From positions 7,301,343 through 7,365,342 of the forward strand of contig NW_026267104.1 of NCBI RefSeq assembly GCF_014633365.1: a stretch of 64,000 nucleotides of DNA. The letters are read 5' to 3'. How positions within the stretch are numbered: the stretch's first letter is position 1; each line of letters opens with the position of its first letter. The notes under the pieces are model-generated. The model was not told the DNA's origin, did no database searches, and worked only from the letters and a program-made list of their open reading frames with translations. Shown one piece after another: positions 23,572-34,606 of this stretch. This stretch comes from Diospyros lotus. Lineage: Eukaryota; Streptophyta; Magnoliopsida; Ericales; Ebenaceae. Made by a program: the position numbers and the translations under genes.

Positions 23572-24555
23572 ACACACACAAAAACCATGGCCGCAACCAT
23601 GGCAGCCGCAGCCTGGCAGCAGTCGGGGAACCTAGCGTTCCTCAACTGGCTTGAGCCGGGGAACCCAGCTTTCCTCGACTACTGGCAGAAACCAGGTTTC
23701 CCCTTTTTAATTAGTTTTTTTATTTTAATTAATTTTTTATTATAATAAAATAAAAAATAAAAATTAAAAAATAATACAAATAAATAAATTTTAAATATCT
23801 ACATTTTAAGTAATTATAATTTGACTAATTTTAAATTTTAAATCATTGTATTGAATTTTTAATACTTAAAAAAAATTTAAAATTAGTTAATTTATCTTAT
23901 TAAATTATTTAAAGATACACATATCTGAAAATTCTACCATCATTTAAAATAATTTTTTTAAATATATGTATCTTTACCTAATTCAATAAGATAAATTAAT
24001 TAATTTTAATTTTTTTTAAGTATCAAAAATTCAACACCGATGATTTAATACTTAAATCATGTGTATCTTTAAGTAATTCAATAAAATAATTAATTAATTT
24101 TAAATTTTTTTAAGTATTAAAAATTCAACAAGATGATTTAAAATTTAAAATTAGTTAAATTATAATTACTTAAAATACAGATATTTAAAATTTATTTATT
24201 TATATTATTTGGCAATTTATCTTTTGCAATTTAATTATATTTGTTTTTTTTCATATTAATTATATTTTTACACTTCACATTTTAAATATATGTGTGAGAA
24301 TAATATGAAATCAATGATATTTTAAAAAAAGAGTAAAAAATTTAAAAGGCCTAAACTTAAAAAAAATAAAAAATAAATACATTAATAAAAAAAATAAAAA
24401 ATTTAAAAGAAGACCCTCGCACCTCCCGTGGTGCGGGACTTGCTGAGACCTCCGCACATTGCAGTGCGGGGGCTGCTGAAACCCTTGTACCGCGAGCTGC
24501 AGGGGTCTCCATGGCTGCGGCTGCCATGGCTACGACCAGGCTTTTGTGTTAGTGT
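23572..24555. mobile_element. Fold-back element with long terminal and internal inverted repeats
   Basis: The termini at 23572-23613 and 24513-24555 are inverted repeats sharing CCATGGCAGCCGCAGCC and an ACACAAAA-type outer part. Inside, an AT-rich 150-bp arm (23773-23922) is nearly the exact reverse complement of 24059-24206. A third, partial copy at 23964-24048 runs in the right-arm direction. GC-rich segments (23614-23695 and 24414-24512) lie between the terminal and AT-rich repeats. No coding capacity was seen. Long TIRs suggest a Mutator-like or fold-back class, but the target duplication was not found. Confidence 0.65.
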
Positions 24556-24720
24556 ATATATATATATAGGTGTGTGTATATGCTTTTGTGTATTAGTGTG
24601 TATATATATATATAGGTGTGTGTGATATATATATATAAGTATGTACTGGGTTCATGGTCGCAGCCATGCTGTGTGTGTATATATATATATACGTGTGTGT
24701 GTGTTTGTGTGCAGGAGAGA
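24556..24720. repeat. TA/GT microsatellite block
   Basis: TATATATATA runs alternate with GTGTGTG and TTTTGTGTTAGTG phrases. The phrase GTGTATATATATATATAGGTGTGTG occurs twice (near 24552 and 24599), suggesting a local duplication. A second GGTCGCAGCCATG copy at 24656 echoes the terminal repeat of the adjacent fold-back element. Confidence 0.7.
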
Positions 24721-26059
24721 AAGAGAGGCGAGACGGAGGCTGATGATTGGAGAAGAAAGTGGGTTGTGGGAGAGGTAAAATAGGAATTTTAAAATTAGTG
24801 TGGAATTTTATGAGTTTTGGGTTATGAAGAGTAGAAACACGAGTTCTAAATAGAATTTCTTAATGAGTAAGAGTGTATTGGAGTGTAAATGGGTACAAAG
24901 CAAGAGGAATGAGGAAAGAGCTCTTAAAACTTAGTGGGAGACTATGATATGTATCATATATATAAAGACTTTATAAAAAATAATGCTTAACAAAAATAAA
25001 ACATAAATTTAAATAATTGAAAAATAAAATTCATCTAACTCATTTAACTAGTAGCTAAAATTCATCTATCTCACTATATATGGCATCATTTTGTACGAAT
25101 CTTCTATAAAAATTAATATCATTTTTGAAATACAGATATACATCCTCCACTCCAACTAAAGGCTCAAATATTTCAAATTAAAGAAAAAAAACTACTTTTA
25201 TTTATTTTGTTCTTTCACCAAGACTGATGGAAAATTAAACTACTTTTATGGAAGCAATGATAATAAATTCGTTTGTTTTGTTGTGGACCAGTGAATAGAA
25301 AACACATCAAACTTAAATATAAACAAAATCTAATCAAGAAGGAAAGCTGCTTTCCTCCTCATATTCTAATTAATGAACTAGTTTCGTAGTTTTGTCCTTA
25401 TGATTCGTAAATTTATGTCAATATATCTTCCATTGGCTGGATCATCTATTCTAGCCTGGGGACAAACAGTCGCAACTACTGCAAATAAAGATGATAATAT
25501 ATATATATATATATATGGATTGGATTCCATGCAGATTCATGCATGCAATTTTACAATATTTATATATACACGTCCATGTAATTAATTTATGGGAGCAATT
25601 TCATCTTTCTTTTGGAATCCCGATTAGTGCATGCTTGTTAAATATGCAAGATCATCACAAACCTTCCTAGAAGAAGAAAAAATGGGAAGAACATATATAT
25701 ATATATATGACTAATCATTTAATCGATTAGTCTTATTTAATTAGATTTTTTTCAGTAGACCATACAAACCAGGTAGAACCCAGGCCCAAAGCTATGGGCC
25801 TAGTCCAAAGACTTGTAAGATATTAGGCCGAACCCTGAACAATAGTTTTTCAGTGTAGCTGCTGCTGTAGTGGGTTCACTTGGGCTTTGTTTGATCCATT
25901 CTAACTGCCACACTTTTGAGAAAGAAAAGAAACGAAAAAGAAAAAAAAAAAAAAAAAGGATTATATACATGTAACTGATTATGTATATTACATGCATAAT
26001 GATCACTTAAAGTCATTTGTGTTTTTTTGTCCAAAATTTTCATATGGAGTAGTGCAATT
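24721..26059. other. Intergenic, no supported gene
   Basis: AT-rich sequence with (TA)n tracts at 25498-25514 and near 25693-25708. No coding region or bounded element was recognised. Confidence 0.5.
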
Positions 26060-27621
26060 TGTTGGCGTATTCTTTCCCGCAAGTGAATGGAATCATAACA
26101 AATAATATAACGATGAATATAGTATCGTTAATTAGCTTTTGATTCCTACTTTAACCACTATTAACTTTAATAAACCACACACAATTAAAAGAATATTCAA
26201 TGGAAGTTTTATATTAATTAAAACTAACTCACTAAATGGAAAACACAAAATAATTCTTTAGGTTTTTGAATGTAGAAATCTAATGTACTAGGGTTCATAA
26301 ATCCACCGTAGTTCTTTAATTGGTTTAATCTTTCAGTGATTGGGTTTTATAATTCTTGCTTTGATCTGAAAATCGATTATCCTAAGTTAATCAAAAGCCT
26401 CTCTCGATGGTCAATCGAATCTATACTTACATATGAGATTAATTATCTCTAATTAATCTGCAAGTATACAAACATGCATTTATCCACAATGATCATCAAA
26501 ATAAGATTTCACAAGGCATAACGGTATCTCTACTTATTATTGAACCTTATGTCGTTTATTATCAAGTGCTAATCTATATTGAATCTCTCGAAATCAATAA
26601 AAATCACAAACACATTCTAATGGCGGCCAAGCATCAAAACAGAATTAGTGCATAGCAAACGATCAACCTGAAAGACAAAAATATAATAAAACTCAAATAC
26701 TTTTAATTAAACTATCATTGAACTAGGTTTCATCAATCACCCAAGCCACAAAGTACTTAGCCTAACATAGCTTCAACAAATGAAAGAATAATAAAAACAA
26801 AGTTCATGATGTTGGAGAGAAGAAAGAACAGAAAAATACAACCAAAACCGAAGATCTTCAAGAAAATCTCACTCTTTTTCCTCGACTTGTCGTCTTCTCA
26901 TCTTCCAAAAAACTCCTAAATCTCTCAAGAATCATTCCTTATATAGTGTTTTTTAGGTCTTCAAAGTCGTGCCCCTTGAAAGAGTCTATCTCCACTTGAT
27001 TTGAAAGGAAATGAGTTCAAAACGACCTTTTCACGAAGCCTAAAGCCTTATCGCGGCCTTATCATGGAATGTTTTCCGCGGTAAGGTCGTGAGCCACAGA
27101 ATGAAAATCTTGTCACGAGCTTACCCCATAATGCTTTTCGCGGTAAGGTCGTGAGCCACAGAATTAAAATCTTGTCATGGGCTTACCATAGAATGCTTTT
27201 CGGGGTAAGGTCGTGAGCCACATAATACTTCTTCAACCATGGCTTCATCACGGAATGCTTTCCGCGATAAGACCGTGAGCCACAAAAAATAATTCTTACC
27301 ATGACCCTACCGCACAATGCTTTGCGTGACAACACCGTGAGTCGTTTCTCCTTGATTTTCAACACTTCACCAATGATATCATTTTTTCGATGCTTTGCGA
27401 CATCATCATCCTCGACCCCGAATGGACCTTTGACCTTGCCTTTACTGCCATTTTAGCTCAAAAAATGCGACATCATCATTACTTTTTGCTTCAATTGTCT
27501 TCAACACATGCTCCACATCTACATAACCATATATAGAACCAAATCAAGTAGAAATCATGCTCATTGAATGTATAAATGCTAAGTTTATAGACCAAAATAA
27601 GTGTATAAAAGACACTTATCA
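26060..27621 (-). repeat. 3' LTR of the Athila-like element
   Basis: The LTR is 1562 bp. It begins TGTTGGCGTATTC and ends GACACTTATCA on the plus strand. It matches 32185-33693 along its whole length with scattered substitutions. It contains five diverged ~62-bp tandem units (27050-27345), one more than the other LTR. Confidence 0.9.
27040..27350. repeat. LTR-internal tandem repeat, five ~62-bp units
   Basis: Each unit has the core GGAATGCTTTCCGCGGTAAG followed by GTCGTGAGCCACA and a short spacer. Cores fall near 27063, 27130, 27192, 27253 and 27313. The last is the most diverged. The homologous stretch of the right LTR (33190-33415) has four units. Confidence 0.8.
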
Positions 27622-27640
27622 AATACCCCCCAAACTTAGA
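27622..27640 (-). other. Polypurine tract
   Basis: On the minus strand, AGTTTGGGGGGTATT lies directly before the 3' LTR start TGATAAGTG. This is the expected site for plus-strand DNA priming in plant Gypsy elements. Confidence 0.85.
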
Positions 27641-29506
27641 CTCTTGATCGTCCTGAGCAAGATTATTGACTCAAATATATCACCTCTCAAGTAGAGAATA
27701 GTTAATATTTCAAAATCACTTACAAGTTGGATAGCCTTCCAAGTAGCCTAAGATTTTGGTATCATTCATAATTCACACAGAGTTTTATAGTAGTGCTACA
27801 CAAATGTTTTGGACCTATTCCATGTTTTGACGTGCGTGTGTGCGAATCCTGTCAGATACAATATCATGCATAAGGTTGTTGGTATCCCGACCCCTTGATG
27901 GTCCTGTACACTTTCCCACTCGTGATATTCACTCCACCCCCAAACTTGGTCTTTTCATTCAATCCCTAGGCACTCTCAATCACTATTTTCTTTCTTATTC
28001 AAGTTTGGTTGGATTCAGCCAAAAATGGCGTTGTCTCGGTTTGTGAAGACTCTCCTTTATTTTGAATACTTCGGCATGCTAACATCCACTAGACAGTCAA
28101 ACCCACCAGCGTTCTCAATCCCTAAGAGTTACAAACATCGGCACCATTATTGAGATTTCTTTTTCTTTTTCTTTTTTTCTTTGGCCTTGCAAATTTTTTT
28201 TTTTTTTTGAACCAGTGCATTTTATGCTCCATCTGGTTTTTTTTTTTTTTTTTATATATATCTTATGTGCAAGCCTTCACTCCATTAAGCTTTCTGAATG
28301 ACCCTTGTAACGAGTTTTCAGCCGATGACTCCCAAGCCAGATGACCATGGGGCATCAAGTTTTAAGATACCCCTACGGGCATAATCACTCAAGTCATTCA
28401 GGCTACAAAGAAAAGTATAAAATATACGCAGGCTTAAATTTAAATTGGTGCACGACATAGTGACATAGGGATTAGATTACTAACCTATGGTCATTACCTA
28501 GCTTCCCTTAGTATGCCTAACACACATTCCACACAAAGCATGGAGTCAACACATTCCTCAACATTTGCCATCATGGCTCAACCTTCCCCAAACTTTCCTT
28601 TTCATTATATTAGGTGATTAAGTTGCTCACAAAGTTGGTTTAAGGGTGAAAGTCTAAATGGAAACCTAGCAGTGTAGTCAACCTATGCATTGAATCTTCT
28701 GACACATGTGCTCAAATTAGTCTAACATGGATAATGAATCTCAAAACGAAATGAGTAGCATCACTATCTTTACTCTTTGCATCAAAATGGTACCAAATAA
28801 GCTTCATCATTGATGGCACGTCTACCCAACAAAACAAGACAATTTTTTTTTTAATAAAACCATACAACCAGACCATACGACATATGCAAGCTGCCCATAG
28901 TGAATCTCCCCCCCCCCCCCAAATTTAAACGTTTCATTATCCCAATGGAACAAAGAGAAAGAAAATGAAGAAGTGTACCGGGACTATAGTGTCAAGGTTG
29001 TGATGGTTGATAGATCAATACATACTCGTTTTGAGGTATTTGGAACTTTCAGCAATGGCTTTGCCTTTGCAAGCAGCTGGTGTAGGACGACTCTTCGACT
29101 GCATTATCACTTCCAAAAGTGTACCTATAATGCACAAGTTTGAACATTAAAGAGCAGCAATGACTAAGAACAACATGAAATAGACAGAGTCACATGGATG
29201 CCCAAACTCCCCCCATACTTAAACCTCACAATCCCAAACTTAAGGTGCAATGTGCATGTGAACATTGGTTTGGGGCATTTTATCAGACACCAAGTATGCT
29301 TGCTGTTATGATGACCTCAACATTGTTTTTGTGCAAAAATCCTAAAGAATGACACTCTAACCTAACTCAAAGTAAAGAAAAGAAGAGAAAAACAAAAAAT
29401 GCAATATGCCAATAAATGAAAGAGATAGGAAATTGGGTTGCCTCCCAATAAGCGCTTGTTTAAAGTCATTAGCTTGACTAGGCCTCCATCTTCAAGGAGG
29501 CTTGAA
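27641..29506 (-). other. Non-coding internal region of the Athila-like element
   Basis: About 1.9 kb lies between the tail ORF and the polypurine tract. Frames are closed and no pol domain is visible. It holds a C11 run at 28910-28920 and long T-runs near 28150-28250. Near 29440, on the minus strand, is AAGCGCTTATTGGGAGGCAA, which I associate with the end of the polyprotein in related plant Gypsy elements. This suggests that the RT-integrase segment was deleted while the 3' end was kept. Confidence 0.6.
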
Positions 29507-29788
29507 TCATTTTTCCATCAATATTTTGTGGGTGTCATTTAATGAACTTATTCCTTGAATGTTAGCAAGTTTCAATCCAATCCCCTTCTTTTGCTCCCTC
29601 AACACTTTTACCAACTTTTCTTTTTCATGACTTGGTGGCTTGGCTTTTGAAGACGAAGAAACATCCGAAGAACACCGTTTGTCTCTTTTGGATGGACAAT
29701 CTTTTTGCTTCTCTCTCAAAGAGCCCACAACCACGACCGTGTTCTTGGCATCCAAAATTTGTTCCTGCTCATTAAAAGAGTTAGCCAT
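29507..29788 (-). CDS. Short ORF after the protease in the Athila-like element
   Basis: A 93-codon frame (MANSFNEQEQILDAKN...) lies 30 bp downstream of the protease frame. It is charged and lysine-rich, with no recognised domain. It may be a residual linker of gag-pol left after deletion of reverse transcriptase and integrase. Confidence 0.4.
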   Translation of the reverse strand: MANSFNEQEQILDAKNTVVVVGSLREKQKDCPSKRDKRCSSDVSSSSKAKPPSHEKEKLVKVLREQKKGIGLKLANIQGISSLNDTHKILMEK

Positions 29789-29815
29789 GCAATTTTCTTT
29801 AGAGTCATCATATCT

Positions 29816-30556
29816 CTATACCAAATCAACAATGCCATCTCTCATTAAGACTTCTTTTTCATTGCCATTAGAATGTTTCATAGCCTTAAATACATTAAAC
29901 GTAACCGTCTCATCATAAATTCTAAGGCTAAGTGTTCCTTGTTGGACATCAATCAAAGCTCTCCTTGTGGCAAGAAAAGGTCTCCCTAAAATTAAGGGCA
30001 TTTCATAATCTTCTTCGATGTCCAAAACGATGAAGTCAACAGGAAAAATAAATTTATCTACTTTTACCAAAACATCTTCCACTACTCCTCTCGGATATTT
30101 GATACTTTTGTCCGCCAATTGAAGAGAAATCGTGGTAGGTGTTGGTTTTTTTAATCCAAGTTTCCTGAAAATAGAGTAAGGCATTAGGTTAATACTAGCA
30201 CCCAAATCACATAGAGCTCGTTCAAAGAATAAACTACCAATGGTACAAGGAATAGTAAAACTCTCTGGATCTTTAAGTTTTTGTGGTAGTTTGTTTTGCA
30301 ATATGGCGCTACTTTCCTCCGTTAACATGACAGTTTCATGGTCCTCTAGTTTCCTCTTATTTAATAAGATTTCCTTCATGAATTTCACATAGCTGGGCAT
30401 TTGAGACAGAGCTTCAGCAAATGGTATATTGATATGGAGCTTCTTGAATACCTCTAGGAACTTCTCAAATTGCTTATCCAACTTGAGCTTGCGCAACCTT
30501 TGAGGAAAAGGAATAGGTGGAACATAAGGCTTGACCGGTGGCAGAGCAACTTTCAC
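29816..30556 (-). pseudogene. Retrotransposon aspartic protease region
   Basis: The 246-codon frame holds the gag-pol linker (QFEKFLEVFKKLHINIPFAE, near residue 34) and then a retropepsin-like domain. The active-site block is ALCDLGASINLMPYSIFRKL near residue 115, followed by LILGRPFLAT near residue 190. These conserved blocks match the protease of Athila-type Gypsy elements, where DLGAS replaces the usual DTG/DSG. It is cut off from gag by a stop and frame change, and no reverse transcriptase follows. The translation product would be incomplete, hence the pseudogene call. Confidence 0.85.
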
Positions 30557-30849
30557 TTTTCCAACTACTACTTTGGGCTCATCATCTTGATCAGTTGTCT
30601 CTTAGTTGTACCATTTTCTTTTGCCACACTTGGTCTCTTAACATGGATTTTTGGCAACTGCACCCCACTCATTGTTGTGATTGCATTCACTTGCTCCTTG
30701 GGGTTAACTTCTGTATTACTTGGCCAAGTGCCTAGTTACCTTTCTGTTAGGATTTTTGCTAGCTGCCCAATCTGATTTTCAATATTCTTAATGGTTGCGT
30801 TAGTCCGTTCCCTTCGTTGTTAAAGCTTTGAAATTGTTTCTTCCAATCC

Positions 30850-32046
30850 TCATTTTTCTTCATTTGGTCTCCCTTGTTTTGGTGGGTTTTGAATGCTTTG
30901 ATTGTTGCCATATGAAAAATTAGGATGGTTCCTCCAGCTGGGATTGTAAGTCTGAGAAAATGGATTATTCAATGGCCGCTGAAAATTTTGTTGACACGGG
31001 AAATTCTGTGCATAAGCAGCTTGCTCTGTGAAAGAAGAATCCATAATGATCAATGGACATTCAGATGACTGATGAGTTGTTCCACAGGTTACACAAACTG
31101 AAAGAGAACCTTGCACCATATTAACTGATGGAGAATATTTTAAGGCTTCCATCTGCTTTGATAGTGCGTCAATTTTGGCCAACATCAACGTGTTAACATC
31201 CACTTCTTGTATTCCAGCTACTCTTTTATGTGAGTTTCTATTTGGCCACATCACAAATTGCTCACTCATTGTCTCAAAAAGGTCATGAAGCTGCCCAACT
31301 GATTTATTTCGAATGAAACCACCTGCTGTAGAATCCACCGCTGAATGGCTATAAGGAGTTAACCCAGTGTAAAAATAATAATTTTGGGCTGGTAGTGGAA
31401 AACCATGGCTTGGACATTTCCTCAGCAACTCTTTGAACCTTTCCCATGCCTCATGAAAGTTTTTTGATTCGGCTTGTTGGAAGGTTGAAATTTCATGCTT
31501 TAGCCTGCTAATCTCAGCCGATGGAAAATATTTTAGCATGAACTTTAGAACCAAATCCGCCCATGTAGTGATGCTACCGGGTGGTAGTAAGTCCAACCAC
31601 TCCCGAGCTTTATCTTTTAGAGTATGAGAAAATAATCTCATCTTAAGTGCTTCTTCATTGATCCCTTGATACTTGAAGTTGCCACAATACTCCAGAAAAC
31701 GAGAGAGATGGTAATGTGAATTTTCATCACTTCTCTCATAGAATGGAATGTTGTTGGAGAACAAATTTATCACATCCAGCCTCAATTGGAAGTTATCATG
31801 CCTATATGGAAGATAGACTACGCTCGATCGGTTCTCAACGACAGGAGGCATCATGAAATCCCTCATCAAGATATCTCTCTCATTGATCTCAACAGTACGC
31901 TCCACTTGAACAAGTTGATTTCCGTTGTCTTCCTTAGTGCTCTGTTGTTGTCCTCTTTTTGCTCTCTGTTCACGACGTCTTTGACGAAAGGTTTGTTCAA
32001 TCTCTGGATCAAACTCAATAAGATCAGGATGTTCTGAATGCTGCAT
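30850..32046 (-). CDS. Retrotransposon gag polyprotein
   Basis: The open frame of 398 codons carries a Retrotrans_gag domain: FLEYCGNFKYQGINEEALKM, LKDKAREWLDLLPPGSITTW, then FHEAWERFKELLRKCPSHGF (residues about 110-210). Near residue 318, CVTCGTTHQSSECP is a degenerate zinc-knuckle-like CxxC...H...C pattern. Gag would form the virus-like particle and package the element RNA. The start codon lies about 115 bp inside the primer site. The frame ends at a stop after RPNEEK, and related protein continues in another frame toward the protease. Confidence 0.85.
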   Translation of the reverse strand: MQHSEHPDLIEFDPEIEQTFRQRRREQRAKRGQQQSTKEDNGNQLVQVERTVEINERDILMRDFMMPPVVENRSSVVYLPYRHDNFQLRLDVINLFSNNIPFYERSDENSHYHLSRFLEYCGNFKYQGINEEALKMRLFSHTLKDKAREWLDLLPPGSITTWADLVLKFMLKYFPSAEISRLKHEISTFQQAESKNFHEAWERFKELLRKCPSHGFPLPAQNYYFYTGLTPYSHSAVDSTAGGFIRNKSVGQLHDLFETMSEQFVMWPNRNSHKRVAGIQEVDVNTLMLAKIDALSKQMEALKYSPSVNMVQGSLSVCVTCGTTHQSSECPLIIMDSSFTEQAAYAQNFPCQQNFQRPLNNPFSQTYNPSWRNHPNFSYGNNQSIQNPPKQGRPNEEK

Positions 32047-32160
32047 GCACTATTTCAATCCTAACACAGCAAAAACTAAAATAGTTCAGCATCAAAAATT
32101 AAAGAAAGCAACACAAGTGTTAAAGCTAATCTTAATTAAAGCAGTAATCAAAAGAGCTAA

Positions 32161-32178
32161 TCCCCGACAACGGTGCCA
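32161..32178 (-). other. tRNA-Asp-type primer binding site
   Basis: On the minus strand, TGGCACCGTTGTCGGGGA lies six bases inside the 5' LTR. It differs at two positions from the complement of the plant tRNA-Asp 3' end as I know it (TGGCGCCGTTGCCGGGGA). Both changes are of the deamination type. It sets the element's transcription direction as minus. Confidence 0.85.
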
Positions 32179-32184
32179 AAAACT

Positions 32185-33693
32185 TATTCGCGTATTCTTT
32201 CTCGCAAGTGAACGGAATTTTAACAAGTAATGTAATGATGAATAGAGTATCGTTCCTACGAGGATTAGCTTTTGATCCCTACTTTAACCACTATTAACTT
32301 TAATAAGCCACATACAATTAAAAGAATACTCAATGACAGTTTTATATTAACTAAAACTAACTCACTAAATGAAAAACACAAAATAATTCTTTAAGTTTTT
32401 GAATGTAGAAATCTAATGTACTAGGGTTCATAAATCTACCGTAGTTCTTTAATTGGTTTAATTTTTCAGTGATCGGGTTTTATAATTCTTGCTTTGAGCT
32501 GAAAATCGATGATCCTAAGTTAATCAAAAGCCTCTCTCGATGGTTAATCGAATCTATGCTTACATATGAGATTAATTATCTCTAATTAATCTGTAAATAT
32601 ACAAACATGCATTTATCCACAATGATCATCAAAATAAGATTTCACAAGGCATAACGGTATCTCTACCTATTATTGAACCTTATGTCGTTTATTTTCAAGT
32701 GCTAATCTATATTGAATCTCTCGAAAGCAGTATAAATCACAAACACGTTCTAATGGCGGCCAAGCATCAAAACGGAATTAGTGTATAACAAACGATCAAC
32801 CCGAAAGACAAGAATATAATAAAACCCAAATACTTTTAATTAAACCATCATTGAACTAGGTTTCATCAATCACCCTAGCCACAAAGTACTTAGCCTAACA
32901 TAGCTTCAACCAATGAAAGAATAATAAAAACAAAATTCATGATGTTGGAGAGAAGAAAGAACAGAAAAATACAACCTAAAATCGAAGATCTTTAAGAAAA
33001 TCTCCATCTTCTTCCTCGACTTGCCGTCTTTTCCTCATCCAAAAAACTCCTAAATCTCTCTAGAATCATTACTTATATAATGCTTTTTAGGTCTTCAAAG
33101 TCGTGCCCCTTGAAAGAGCTCATCTCCACTTGATTTGAAAAGAAATGGGCTCAAAACGGACTTTTCGTGAACCCTAAAGCCTTACTGAGGCCTTACCACG
33201 GAATGCTTTCTGCGGTAAGGTCGTGAGCCACATAATGAAAATCTTGTCACGGGCTTACCACATAATGCTTTCCGCGGTAAGGTCGTGAGCCACAGAATAC
33301 TTCTTCAACCATGGCTTCATCACGGAATGCTTTTCGCGATAAAGTCGTGAGTCACACAAAACAATTCTTACCACAACCCTACCATACAATGCTTTGTGTG
33401 ACAACACTGTGAGCCGTTTCTCTTTGATTTTCAACACTTCACCAATGACATCAGTTTTTCGGTGCTTTGCGACATCATCATCCTTAACCCCGAATAGACC
33501 TTTGACCTTGCCTTTACTGTCATTTTAGCTCAAAAAATACGACATCATCATCACTTTTTGCTCCAATTGTCTTCAACACATGCTCTACATCTACATAACC
33601 ATATATAGAACCAAATCAAGTAGAAATCATGCTCATTGAATGTATAAATACTAAGTTTATAGATCAAAATAAGTGTATAAAAGACACTTATCA
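32185..33693 (-). repeat. 5' LTR of the Athila-like element
   Basis: The LTR is 1509 bp, starts TATTCGCGTATTC (the TG terminus mutated to TA) and ends GACACTTATCA on the plus strand. It is co-linear with 26060-27621. It lacks one of the five ~62-bp units, which explains most of the 53-bp length difference. Confidence 0.9.
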
Positions 33694-33698
33694 CAATT

Positions 33699-34574
33699 CA
33701 TTAATATGATATAAAATATTGAGAAAATTACAATAACTCCCTGATATTTGTCAAAATTACAGAGACTATATATATCTTCACGTTTTGATAAAAATCACAA
33801 TAACATCAATCCCATATCATTTAAAAATAAAATAAAATAACCAAAATGCCTCTACTTTCTCTCTGTGCTCTCCCTGATTTTAGGAAAGATTTTACCACTG
33901 GTGAGTGGTAGACAAAATCCTAGCAAGTGCTAAGTTCAAGAATGAGATAATTGTAATAGGGTTGCTTGCTCTCCTCTCCATCGTCAGTTTAGGTGTGCAT
34001 TTCTTCCAGTGTTGGCGGAATTTGTTGGGCTTCCCTTTGTGTTGTACTTCTCTTTTGCTCTTTTGGTGTTTGCGCCTTGGGTTTATTTCTGTTTCTTTTG
34101 TATTATTTTTTTTTTTCGTATTGACATGAAATATTTTTAACAGAAAAAATAAAAAGAGATCGCTGCTGTTTTTATAATCTTAAAACTTAAAAGTATTAAC
34201 TGTATTTCGGTTAAATCTCGAAAGTGCATACCAAGCATATACTTTTCCCTAAAATTGTTGATTGAAAGTAGTCTTTTATGATTTTTATATTTCTCTCTAG
34301 ATTTATTTGGAATATCACAAAGTAAAAGGAATTGTTGTACTAAATAATTTAATTAGATTGTCACATTGTTATTTTGATAAAAATTATGACTAAGTTTTCA
34401 GTTTATATGGCATTAAAGGAAGCAGGTGAGACATAATTAATTACGTAAACCATATTTAACCCAAGTATCAACGCCGAGAGTGCAAAAGAGGTTTGAACAA
34501 TTTTGAAGGCTGCATGTGAATTAGTTGAGTTAAATCCAGATCTCCTCACCTCTGAACAAAACTGCTTGATGTTC

Positions 34575-34606
<32 letters not shown>

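Larger units (their letters stand above)
26060..33693 (-). mobile_element. Complete non-autonomous Gypsy (Athila-like) retrotransposon
   Basis: The 7.6-kb element has two long LTRs, a perfect 5-bp target duplication CAATT (26055-26059 and 33694-33698), a tRNA-Asp-type primer site and a G-rich polypurine tract, all read on the minus strand. The order on the minus strand is 5' LTR, PBS, gag, aspartic protease, a short tail ORF, PPT and 3' LTR. The Athila affiliation is inferred from the gag sequence, the protease motif DLGAS and the tRNA-Asp primer site. No reverse transcriptase, RNase H or integrase is recognisable in the 1.9 kb between the tail ORF and the 3' LTR. It would need proteins from a related element to move. 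LTR divergence and broken frames suggest it is not recent. Confidence 0.9.
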
